A stretch of 10,020 nucleotides of DNA from Saprospiraceae bacterium (GTDB lineage: Bacteria; Bacteroidota; Bacteroidia; Chitinophagales; Saprospiraceae): NCBI GenBank assembly GCA_007125435.1, contig SLDF01000110.1:1-10020 (forward strand), in the 5' to 3' direction. The notes beneath the pieces were generated by a model. That model made no database searches and was not told the origin of the DNA. It saw nothing but the letters and a program-made list of their open reading frames with translations. Below, in pieces: positions 1 through 6,226 of the stretch (positions are counted from its first letter, which is position 1; each line of letters begins with the position of its first letter). The position numbers were made by a program, and so were the translations under genes.

Positions 1-975
1 AAAACGAGAAGAAACAAAGTCAGCATAAAAATAACTGCCATACATGAATGGATAATCAAATCCCCTGTAAACATAGCCGCCTGTGATGGACCGATCCCCC
101 TGCTCGTGTGTGTATTCGAAAATGGGGAATGTATAGAAGCTTTGATCTTCGCAGCCATCTGTATTGAATGGTTGAGTACCTTCGTAGCATCTCCAGCCAT
201 AGTTTTCTCCGCCTGTACTGCTGGCCGGTGCTTTGTTGATTTCTTCTATAGCATTTTGACCTACATCGGCTATCCACATGTCTCCTGTCTCTGCATCGAA
301 GCTAAATCGCCAGGGATTGCGCAGTCCTAATGCCCAGATTTCGTCCATTACTTCATTGTTGTTTACAAATGGATTGTCGAGGGGGATCTTATATCCTGTA
401 GTATCCTCGATATCTATACGCAACATTTTACCGAGAAGAGAGCCGGGGTTTTGACTGAAGTTTTGTGGGTCACCTCCTGAGCCACCGTCGCCCATAGCTA
501 TGTATAGATAACCATCCGGTCCAAACTTAAGGTCACCGCCGTTGTGATTGAAAAAAGGCTGATTGATGATAAGAATGATTTTTTCAGACTCGCTATCGGC
601 TACATCTGGGTCGTCATCAGAGACTTGCCACTTGGATATAATAGTGGCACCTCCCTGTCCGGTATAATTGGTAAAGAATGTTCCATTTTCCTGATAGTTG
701 GGATGGAATGCAAGGCCAAGGAGCCCTCTTTCTCCTCCGGTCTGTACTCTATCTCTGATATCTAGAAAAGGATCATTAATCAATCGGCCATCTTCTCTGG
801 CTATTGATATGATGCCATTTTGATCGACAAGAAATAAACGCTCATCACCGGCATGGGCAATAGACACGACCTGACCTGCACTTTCATCAGTGAACTGAAC
901 AAGCTCTATGATAGGCTGAGCAAACAATTGGCAAAACGGTAACATGGAAATTAAGAGGATGTAGACTTTGTTCAT
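1..975 (-). CDS. Secreted PQQ-dependent sugar (aldose/sorbosone) dehydrogenase-like protein, N-terminal part
   Basis: This is an open frame of 325 codons from ATG at 975 to the window edge, so the C-terminus is missing. Residues 1-19 form a signal peptide (MNK, a hydrophobic core, then LFA before Q20), which points to export. The rest matches the soluble glucose/sorbosone dehydrogenase beta-propeller family. Visible blocks are GERGLLGLAFHP (81-92), FNHNGGDLKFGPDGYLYIAMGDGG (142-165) with H144 in the place of the family's catalytic histidine, WALGLRNPWRFSF (214-226) with a conserved arginine R219, WIADVGQNAIEEI (234-246) and GGENYGWRCYEG (255-266). Members oxidise sugars with PQQ, but many Bacteroidota copies have unknown substrates. 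Such proteins often carry a C-terminal sorting domain, which cannot be seen here. It follows the tRNA terminator, so it probably has its own promoter; none is obvious. The family call is firm and the substrate unknown. Confidence 0.88.
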   Translation of the reverse strand, partial: MNKVYILLISMLPFCQLFAQPIIELVQFTDESAGQVVSIAHAGDERLFLVDQNGIISIAREDGRLINDPFLDIRDRVQTGGERGLLGLAFHPNYQENGTFFTNYTGQGGATIISKWQVSDDDPDVADSESEKIILIINQPFFNHNGGDLKFGPDGYLYIAMGDGGSGGDPQNFSQNPGSLLGKMLRIDIEDTTGYKIPLDNPFVNNNEVMDEIWALGLRNPWRFSFDAETGDMWIADVGQNAIEEINKAPASSTGGENYGWRCYEGTQPFNTDGCEDQSFYTFPIFEYTHEQGDRSITGGYVYRGFDYPFMYGSYFYADFVSSRF

Positions 976-987
976 ATATTGTATTTA

Positions 988-1013
988 GTCGGTTATTTAA
1001 CTTTATAAACGAC
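988..1013 (-). promoter_or_regulatory. Imperfect inverted repeat just upstream of the sugar dehydrogenase start
   Basis: GTCGGTTAT (988-996) and ATAAACGAC (1005-1013) are inverted repeats matching at 8 of 9 positions around an 8-base A/T spacer. The near edge lies 12 bases before the start codon, so it would sit in the leader of the minus-strand mRNA or act as an operator. Its function is inferred only from position, and a chance occurrence in A/T-rich DNA is possible. Confidence 0.25.
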
Positions 1014-1206
1014 TATTTTGTAAAACTTGTTCCTTACATGGGGGTGAGATATACAGATTGTATGTAAGATGCTTGTGGAGACTGAGGATGGGGGAGGTTT
1101 AGAATATAGTGACCATATTTTGATGTTACCCGAATAGGCTAAGAAGTGAAAAGGTGTGTTTTGACGTATTGATTGATCACAAAATCACCATTAAATGAAT
1201 TGCAAT

Positions 1207-1239
1207 AAAAAAAGCCCCACCGCTGAAAGCGATGAGGCT
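1207..1239 (-). terminator. Rho-independent terminator of the tRNA pair
   Basis: Read on the minus strand, a 12-base-pair stem (1239-1228 with 1224-1213, including two G-T wobbles) closes a 3-base TTC loop. It is followed at once by a run of seven T (1213-1207, the first of them within the stem). It starts 5 bases after the 3' end of tRNA-Pro, so it most likely ends the tRNA-Ser/tRNA-Pro transcript and insulates the downstream sugar dehydrogenase gene. Confidence 0.88.
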
Positions 1240-1244
1240 CATTG

Positions 1245-1319
1245 TCGGGGTGGCAGGATTCGAACCTGCGACCCCCTGCTCCCAAAGCAGGTGCGCTAAC
1301 CGGACTGCGCTACACCCCG
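1245..1319 (-). tRNA. tRNA-Pro (anticodon UGG)
   Basis: A complete 75-base cloverleaf reads on the minus strand. The acceptor stem is CGGGGTG with CACCCCG plus discriminator A. The D arm is GCGC/GCGC, the anticodon stem CCTGC/GCAGG encloses loop TTTGGGA with anticodon TGG, and the T arm is GCAGG-TTCGAAT-CCTGC. All stems pair fully. The CCA end is not encoded (the next bases are CAA), so it must be added by tRNA nucleotidyltransferase. It lies 58 bases after tRNA-Ser, and both probably come from one precursor. Confidence 0.97.
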
Positions 1320-1377
1320 TATATGATTAAAGTCTTTTTTTGACTTCTTTCCGGTCTATATCTTGGGCAAAATGGTG

Positions 1378-1464
1378 CGGTGAGAGCGGGATTCGAACCC
1401 GCGGTACGGTTACCCGTACGTCAGTTTAGCAAACTGATGGTTTAAGCCACTCACCCATCTCACC
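1378..1464 (-). tRNA. tRNA-Ser (anticodon GCU)
   Basis: This is an 87-base type II tRNA on the minus strand. The acceptor stem is GGTGAGA with TCTCACC and discriminator G, as usual for serine. The anticodon stem TCAGT/ACTGA encloses TTGCTAA, giving anticodon GCT, which reads AGC and AGU. A long variable arm (GTACGG pairing with CCGTAC) confirms the serine class. The T arm is GCGGG-TTCGAAT-CCCGC. No CCA is encoded. It is the first gene after the promoter at 1502-1532, with a predicted leader of roughly 30 bases. Confidence 0.97.
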
Positions 1465-1501
1465 AACATTCAATTTTTGTGCTTATCGTGCTAAGCGGAT
1501 G

Positions 1502-1532
1502 CAAATATAGATAGACTACCTTATTATTCAAA
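1502..1532 (-). promoter_or_regulatory. Bacteroidota-type promoter of the tRNA-Ser/tRNA-Pro pair
   Basis: On the minus strand, TTTG (1532-1529) is followed after exactly 19 bases by TATATTTG (1509-1502). This matches the known Bacteroidota primary sigma-factor consensus, TTTG then TAnnTTTG with a 19-20 base spacer. Transcription should start about 5-8 bases downstream, near 1495, some 30 bases before the 5' end of tRNA-Ser. It is the clearest promoter in the window and supports the phylum assignment. Confidence 0.8.
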
Positions 1533-1720
1533 TGAAGTGCTAACTTTTTTCTTGATTTTTTTTGACTGCTAGCCAGTGCTATTTCTCAATGTGTTTATTG
1601 CTAGTTTTTTATACCTGATGGCTTGGGTGATATGGTTATGTATGACATGTCTTTATTGCTTTCTGTGATAAGGTCAGCTATCCTTTATGGACATATATGC
1701 CAGATAGAAGCTGTCTTGCA

Positions 1721-3178
1721 TTACTCCTCCACACTAGAGTTGAGAGAAACCCTCACCTGACGCTCCACTTCATGCACTTTCATTCTGAATTTCGCATCTG
1801 TCTCTAATAGGTCCTTTATGGCATTGCAAGAATATATGACTGTGCTGTGGTCTTTTCCACCAAAGTATTCACCTATGGTTTTTAGACTGTTTTTAGTATA
1901 CTTTTTCGACAGATACATGCTGAGCTGTCTGGCTATGACGACATTTCTTTTCCTGGATTTACCATTGAGCTGCTCTACTGAAGTATCAAAGTTCTCAGAT
2001 ACCAACTCTTGGATACCTTCTATAGTAACTTCTTTGTTGACCTTATTGACAAATTGCTGGATCACCTCTTGTGCAAGCGTTACGTCTATCTCCTTCTTAT
2101 TGAGAGAGGATTGGGCGATGAGAGAGATCAATACACCTTCGAGTTCCCGGATATTGTTTTTGATGTGATAGCTGATGTATTCGATGATCTTGGTAGGGAT
2201 ATGGTAGCCCTCTCTTGCCATTTTTGCCTGAAGTATGGCCATCCTGGTCTCAAGATCAGGAGCCTGTAAATCTGCCGTCAATCCCCATTTAAACCTGGAT
2301 ATCAATCTATTCTCCATGCCATCTAGATCTTTAGGCGCTCTATCTGAAGTTAGGATGATCTGTTTATGACTCTGATGCAGCTGATTGAAGATGTGGAAGA
2401 ATATCTCTTGAGTCTTGACTTTATTAGCCAGGAAGTGTATGTCATCAACAATCAGTACATCCAGCAATTGATAGAAATTCAAAAAGTCATTGACCGTATT
2501 GGTTTGAATGGCATGGATCATCTGATTGGAGAATTTCTCCATCGATACATACTGCACATTTTTCTTTGGATCTCTCTCCAGGATGGCGTTACCGATGGCA
2601 TGAGCCAGATGCGTCTTGCCAAGACCTACATTACCATAAATGACCAAAGGGTTAAATGAGGTTTTGCCGGGTTTGTCCACGATAGCCAGGCCGGCAGATC
2701 TCGCCAGCCTATTACAATCACCTTCTACGAATGCATCAAATGTATAATTCTCAATAAGCTGAGGGTCTATATTCAGTTTCTTTATGCCCGGTATGACAAA
2801 GGGGTTTTTGATATCCTGACTGTGCAGTTGATCGGCTTTCGGTTGCTGAGAAGTTGATACCCTGGCATTGGACTTAAGTCCCGATTCGTCATTTTTGCCT
2901 ATCAGTATTTGGTATTCTAGTTTTACCTTGGGGCCTATCTCATTTTTTATGACGCGCTTGAGCAATTCTAGATAATGCTGTTCCAACCATTCATAAAAAA
3001 ACTTATTGGGTACCTGTATAGTCAATATATCTTGGTCGTATTTGATAGGCTTTATAGGGTCAAACCACGTCTTGTAGCTTTGAGGCTTGACTTCCTTCTT
3101 TATTTGATTCAAACAATCATTCCATACTATGTCGTGTGTTTGCTCCATATTCTTATCGACATGCTTTATCACGCCCAT
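1721..3178 (-). CDS. dnaA: Chromosomal replication initiator protein DnaA
   Basis: DnaA is an AAA+ ATPase that binds DnaA boxes, melts the origin and loads the replicative helicase. This 485-residue protein is of normal length. Domain I (about 11-92) starts with the typical HDIVWNDCLNQIKK. A short linker (about 95-125) follows, then the AAA+ domain: Walker A GNVGLGKT (182-189), Walker B VLIVDDIHFL (241-250), sensor 1 LTSD (276-279), box VII arginines R291 and R295 in NRLISRF, and sensor 2 R344 in IRELEG. Domain IV carries the DNA-binding signature GKDHSTVIYSCNAI (441-454). The start is uncertain: M11 (codon at 3148-3146) begins the conserved part, and neither ATG has a clear ribosome site. 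dnaN, recF or gyrB do not flank it. The stop is TAA, and no terminator is seen before the tRNAs. Confidence 0.98.
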   Translation of the reverse strand: MGVIKHVDKNMEQTHDIVWNDCLNQIKKEVKPQSYKTWFDPIKPIKYDQDILTIQVPNKFFYEWLEQHYLELLKRVIKNEIGPKVKLEYQILIGKNDESGLKSNARVSTSQQPKADQLHSQDIKNPFVIPGIKKLNIDPQLIENYTFDAFVEGDCNRLARSAGLAIVDKPGKTSFNPLVIYGNVGLGKTHLAHAIGNAILERDPKKNVQYVSMEKFSNQMIHAIQTNTVNDFLNFYQLLDVLIVDDIHFLANKVKTQEIFFHIFNQLHQSHKQIILTSDRAPKDLDGMENRLISRFKWGLTADLQAPDLETRMAILQAKMAREGYHIPTKIIEYISYHIKNNIRELEGVLISLIAQSSLNKKEIDVTLAQEVIQQFVNKVNKEVTIEGIQELVSENFDTSVEQLNGKSRKRNVVIARQLSMYLSKKYTKNSLKTIGEYFGGKDHSTVIYSCNAIKDLLETDAKFRMKVHEVERQVRVSLNSSVEE

Positions 3179-3513
3179 TATTTAACGCATTTCTCTTCAG
3201 TTTAACTAATCTTTTGACGGTATGTATTCGCTGACTTCGATCTCTTTGTCACTGCACTTCTTGCGAAAACATGATCTGCATTTGAGCCATGCAGCCTACA
3301 AAGTTCAAAAGATATTTTTAATTATTGTAGTAGCTTTTATTTGAGACTGTACTTGAGGAAGGGTAGTTTAAACAGAACTATCTGTCTTTGAAGCGGTTAA
3401 AATAGGCATTACTTATTGAAAATACAAAGCATTTTTTTATTTTATATATGATTTTCTTTGTTGAATCTGGATGATGGTGTGATGCTCCATCTGTATAACA
3501 AGCCCAAGCCCCT
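3179..3513. other. Intergenic region upstream of dnaA (335 bases)
   Basis: I see no gene here. It should hold the end of the HD-gene transcript and the dnaA promoter, but neither a rho-independent terminator nor a full TTTG/TAnnTTTG promoter is present. The nearest promoter-like string is TATCTTTTG on the minus strand (about 3317-3309), with one extra base between the two halves and no TTTG at the right distance. A perfect 6-base inverted repeat, CTGCAT (3276-3281) with ATGCAG (3289-3294), lies about 100 bases before the dnaA start. No DnaA-box cluster is visible, so autoregulation cannot be read from the sequence. Confidence 0.5.
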
Positions 3514-4095
3514 CTATTTCAGTTTTGATTTTAAATTGTCGAGGTGTTCCATTTTTTTAGCAGATCTATTTTGGATACACCATGGTGTATGAAACCGGTG
3601 CTCCTCCAAAAATCGAATTTGGATATTGATCCACTCATCTTCTGTCATTTGTGGATTATAGTGTTTTAGCTCCTCATAGAGCTTACTGCTGACCTTAGCA
3701 TAGTCATCTGTGCCGATGTACTCCAGATCGGCATCCGCCAATATGGCTTCATATGGTGTCATTGGCCTTTGCGGCAGTTTGGTGGCCATGATCATGCCCT
3801 GGATTTGTCTGATTTCACTAGCCAGTAGGTGTCTCTTTTTCAGCATTCTTTTTGCAATTTGACATCCGAATGCTTCGTGCTGTTCTCGACTTCTTATAAA
3901 TCCTATATCGTGAAAAAGCGCAGCTATCCTGATCAAATATAAATGGCGTTCACCAACACCTTCATGGGTGCCGATCATTTCGGCTTTTTCCAATACGTGT
4001 ATGGTGTGATCAATATCGTGATAGGTAAGATGAGTGGGTAGCTTGTCTCTCAGTATGCCTACGACCTCATTATAGATATCTTCAAATTCTTGCAT
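3514..4095 (-). CDS. HD-domain protein, putative metal-dependent phosphohydrolase
   Basis: This 193-residue cytosolic protein has the HD superfamily pattern: THLTYHDIDHTIHV (21-34) with H26 and H30, the central pair H62-D63 in ALFHDIGF, H73 in EQHEAFGCQIA, and the distal aspartates D121 and D123 in ILADADLEYIG. HD proteins bind one or two divalent metals and hydrolyse phosphoesters, often nucleotides or cyclic nucleotides. The substrate here cannot be deduced. The layout is like the small stand-alone HD proteins common in Bacteroidota; there is no RelA/SpoT synthetase, GGDEF or cyclase domain. It starts 10 bases after the stop of the YitT-family gene with an attaATG start context, so the two are very likely co-transcribed. 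The stop is TAG. Confidence 0.85.
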   Translation of the reverse strand: MQEFEDIYNEVVGILRDKLPTHLTYHDIDHTIHVLEKAEMIGTHEGVGERHLYLIRIAALFHDIGFIRSREQHEAFGCQIAKRMLKKRHLLASEIRQIQGMIMATKLPQRPMTPYEAILADADLEYIGTDDYAKVSSKLYEELKHYNPQMTEDEWINIQIRFLEEHRFHTPWCIQNRSAKKMEHLDNLKSKLK

Positions 4096-4105
4096 TAATA
4101 CGATT

Positions 4106-4993
4106 TTAGTGATCTTTCCTCACTTTTTTTATAATTCCCCCGCCGACTTCTTTTATAGCTTGCGTGTAGACAAAAGCCTGTGGATCGATATCAAATACTG
4201 CTCGTTTGATGCTATTGATTTCTAGCCTCGTTGCTACAGTCGTTATGATATCACAGTCTGATTTTTGTTCTATCGCTCCGGGCAGGTAGCCACGCTCGCC
4301 TTTATAGACTGAGATGGCCTTGTCCATGTCATTGACAATCATGGCTTTGATGGCTTCGTCTCGTTTGGATATGATGGTCAGTGCCGTATATTGCTCTATC
4401 CCGTCGACTACATAATCCGAAGTCTTCACAGCTGTAAAATATGTCAATATGGAATACATAGCGGTCTCAATGCCAAAGAAATACCCCGCGCTAAACATCA
4501 ATACAGAATTGGCCAATAGGATGATTTCACTCGTTGTGATACCGGACATCTTTTGCGTATAATCTGCTATCACTTCCAGCCCATCTATGACTGCACCACC
4601 CCTTATCACCAGCCCTACGCCTAAGCCTATCAAAAAACCTGCAAAGACAGAGATCAATATTTTCTCTGACGTTATCACAGGGATATCGATGAAGTAGATC
4701 ATCACAGCCAGCAAGATCACTGCAAAACTAGCCTGCACAGCGAATGTCTTCCCTATTTTATTGTAGCCAATGATCAGAAAAGGGATATTAAGCACCAGTA
4801 TCAAGAGCGAGATATCCACCCCGTACACTTCACTGATGAGTATAGACACACCGGTCACACCTCCATCTATAAAATGATTTGGTATCATGAAGCCCTTCAG
4901 CGCTATCACGGCGCAGATGACACCTGCCACACTGAATAGAATAGAATGCCATGAAAATACTTGCCCCCAGTCTATACCCTTATCTTGTTTCAT
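4106..4993 (-). CDS. YitT-family integral membrane protein (YitT plus DUF2179 domain)
   Basis: This 295-residue protein has the usual two-part layout. The membrane part (about 15-195) has six or seven hydrophobic segments, near 17-35, 44-56, 60-78, 84-104, 112-131, 155-174 and 176-190. It carries two related glycine-rich motifs, DGGVTGVSILI (43-53) and RGGAVIDGLEVIA (131-143), as expected from an internal duplication. The soluble C-terminal part (about 203-290; YTALTIISKRDEAIKAM, then ITTVATRLEINSIKRAVFDIDPQAFV) is DUF2179, a small ligand-binding-like fold. The family sits in the inner membrane. Its transported substrate, if any, is not established, so no function is given. The start ATG at 4993 fits the family N-terminus (short polar stretch, then GFMIPNHFIDGG). 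It is the first gene of a two-gene operon with the HD protein, which might act on a related small molecule; that link is inference. Confidence 0.92.
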   Translation of the reverse strand: MKQDKGIDWGQVFSWHSILFSVAGVICAVIALKGFMIPNHFIDGGVTGVSILISEVYGVDISLLILVLNIPFLIIGYNKIGKTFAVQASFAVILLAVMIYFIDIPVITSEKILISVFAGFLIGLGVGLVIRGGAVIDGLEVIADYTQKMSGITTSEIILLANSVLMFSAGYFFGIETAMYSILTYFTAVKTSDYVVDGIEQYTALTIISKRDEAIKAMIVNDMDKAISVYKGERGYLPGAIEQKSDCDIITTVATRLEINSIKRAVFDIDPQAFVYTQAIKEVGGGIIKKVRKDH

Positions 4994-4999
4994 CAGCAG

Positions 5000-5025
5000 A
5001 TTGATCCATTAATTTGGATCGCAAT
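5000..5025 (-). promoter_or_regulatory. Inverted repeat directly upstream of the yitT-family gene
   Basis: GATCCA (5003-5008) and TGGATC (5015-5020) are a perfect inverted repeat around TTAATT, a 6-base spacer. It is extended by ATTG (5000-5003) and CAAT (5022-5025), with two unpaired bases on one side. It begins 7 bases before the start codon, so it could be an operator or a 5' leader hairpin affecting translation. No regulator gene is adjacent. Confidence 0.35.
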
Positions 5026-5158
5026 ATATACAAATAACCAAAGTTTTTAAAGTCTGCCAATCAGTATTGTCTACTTTTCACCCTCACTACGCAATCGCTA
5101 ATGCATACAGCGGGCGTAATTCCATTGAGATGATTTTTAGATTGCTTTTTGTGCAGGC

Positions 5159-5187
5159 TCATACTCGCCATGAATGGACGAGTATGA
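5159..5187. repeat. Perfect 9-base inverted repeat forming a 12-base-pair hairpin
   Basis: TCATACTCG (5159-5167) and CGAGTATGA (5179-5187) are exact inverted repeats. Between them CCA (5168-5170) pairs with TGG (5175-5177), leaving a TGAA loop and one bulged A at 5178. GG (5156-5157) and CC (5188-5189) can extend the base past a bulged C. No T run follows on either strand, so this is not a normal terminator. It lies next to the larger palindrome at 5217-5289 and is probably part of the same element. Confidence 0.7.
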
Positions 5188-5216
5188 CCGGGCTATCCAC
5201 TCATATATCTTCCCTC

Positions 5217-5289
5217 ATGATGACGATCGACTAAGACGACAGCCAGCTTCCTCCGGTCGCTTTCTGTCGTCGAGTCTCTCTGTCATCAT
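5217..5289. repeat. Long imperfect palindrome with 26-base arms (REP-like element)
   Basis: The left arm (5217-5242) starts ATGATGAC and ends GACGACAG. The right arm (5264-5289) starts CTGTCGTC and ends GTCATCAT. The outer 8 and inner 8 bases of each arm pair exactly, enclosing a 10-base internal mismatch zone, and the terminal loop is 21 bases (5243-5263). Further out, ATATATC occurs in inverted orientation on both sides (about 5204-5210 and 5297-5303), and CTATCC flanks the whole as a direct repeat (5193-5198 and 5309-5314). The design resembles intergenic palindromic repeats of Bacteroidota genomes that I recall as having GGGCTATCC/CTATCCCT-type flanks. That similarity is from memory and not checked. 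It may be a transposase-mobilised non-coding repeat or a structured RNA. Confidence 0.65.
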
Positions 5290-5472
5290 TCACTCGATAT
5301 ATCCGTTTCTATCCCTGCCTGAGTTAAGATTATTATGGAAGTGCAGGTAAATATAGTATGTTTCGAAGTGTTGTTGGTGAGGAGACTTGTCGCACTGAGT
5401 CGGATGGTGGAGCAGGGTGATGCCCTATCCAGTATAATGAAAAAGACTATGATTCATGTTTATTATTCAGGC

Positions 5473-6216
5473 TCAGCCTTTTCCTATTTGTTTAAGATAT
5501 AGTTTATTCATGTCCGCAATCACTTTTATAGATATGCCGGCCGGGCATACAGCTTCGCAAGTGGCGTGATTAGAGCAGTTGCCAAAGCCCTCATCATCCA
5601 TTGTGGTGACCATGTTGATGACGCGATCATCTGACTCGATTTGCCCCTGTGGGAGCCTGTGTAGATGACTGATTTTAGCACCTGTAAACAGGGCAGCACT
5701 GGCATTGGGGCACGCAGCTATACAAGCACCACAGCCGATACATGCCGCAGCATTCATTGCCTCATCATAGGCGTGATGAGAGATTCGCTCTTGGTTGGCA
5801 TCTGAGGCTTGTCCGGTATCTACAGATACATATCCGCCCGCCTGTATGATGCGATCCATGGCCGATCGGTCTATACTCAGGTCTTGCCTCACCGGAAAGG
5901 CTGCTGAGCGAAAGGGTTCTATAGTCAGTCGTTCGCCATCGTTAAATGATCGCATATGCAGGTGGCAGGCACTGGTATTCATCAGTGGGCCATGTGCCTC
6001 GCCATTGATCATGATACCGCATTGTCCACATATGCCTTCTCTACAATCACTGTCATAGACTATTGGCCTCTCACCTTTTAATACCAGTCGCTCATTCAGC
6101 GTGTCCAATAGTTCGAAAAGACTCATGTCTTTGTCCACATCCTCCATGGGATATTCTACAAATTGTCCTTTGCTGTTTTTATCGGATTGTCTCCATATTT
6201 TCAATGTTACTTTCAT
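5473..6216 (-). CDS. sdhB: Succinate dehydrogenase/fumarate reductase iron-sulfur subunit
   Basis: This 247-residue subunit carries electrons from the flavoprotein to the quinone site. The N-terminal plant-type ferredoxin domain holds the [2Fe-2S] ligands C58, C63, C66 and C84 (DCREGICGQCG, then TSACHLHM). The C-terminal helical domain has CIGCGACIAACP (159-170) and GNCSNHATCEAVCP (212-225). By analogy with Escherichia coli FrdB, C159, C162, C165 and C224 would bind [4Fe-4S], and C169, C214 and C220 would bind [3Fe-4S]. All expected cysteines are present, so it should be active at the inner face of the cytoplasmic membrane. It begins 10 bases after the sdhA stop, so the pair is an operon. It ends in KG with TGA. 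No sdhC or sdhD follows it; the next 479 bases are non-coding. Confidence 0.97.
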   Translation of the reverse strand: MKVTLKIWRQSDKNSKGQFVEYPMEDVDKDMSLFELLDTLNERLVLKGERPIVYDSDCREGICGQCGIMINGEAHGPLMNTSACHLHMRSFNDGERLTIEPFRSAAFPVRQDLSIDRSAMDRIIQAGGYVSVDTGQASDANQERISHHAYDEAMNAAACIGCGACIAACPNASAALFTGAKISHLHRLPQGQIESDDRVINMVTTMDDEGFGNCSNHATCEAVCPAGISIKVIADMNKLYLKQIGKG

Positions 6217-6226
6217 GGCCTTCTTT

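Larger units (their letters stand above)
4994..5472. other. Intergenic region between sdhB and yitT, rich in inverted repeats
   Basis: There is no credible gene in these 479 bases; short frames on either strand stop quickly. It contains an operator-like palindrome next to the yitT start (5000-5025) and a composite palindromic element (about 5153-5319) made of two separate hairpins. Both flanking genes read on the minus strand, so it should contain the end of the sdhAB message and the yitT promoter. No hairpin is followed by a T run on either strand, so a standard intrinsic terminator is not present. No full TTTG/TAnnTTTG promoter for yitT is seen. Confidence 0.6.

Noticed and set aside
1378..1464. 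tRNA-Ser as an integration site of a mobile element
   Set aside because: No duplicated tRNA 3' end, integrase or foreign gene cargo is seen on either side.
5217..5289. Long palindrome as an intrinsic terminator of sdhB
   Set aside because: No T run follows on the minus or plus strand, and the hairpin is about 185-255 bases beyond the sdhB stop.
5153..5319. Integron attC site or CRISPR repeat
   Set aside because: No RYYYAAC/GTTRRRY core pair at the ends, no cassette gene or integrase, and no regularly spaced direct repeats with unique spacers.
5469..5479. Small palindrome AGGCTCAGCCT overlapping the sdhB stop codon
   Set aside because: Only five base pairs around a single base; too short to form a stable hairpin and without a T run.
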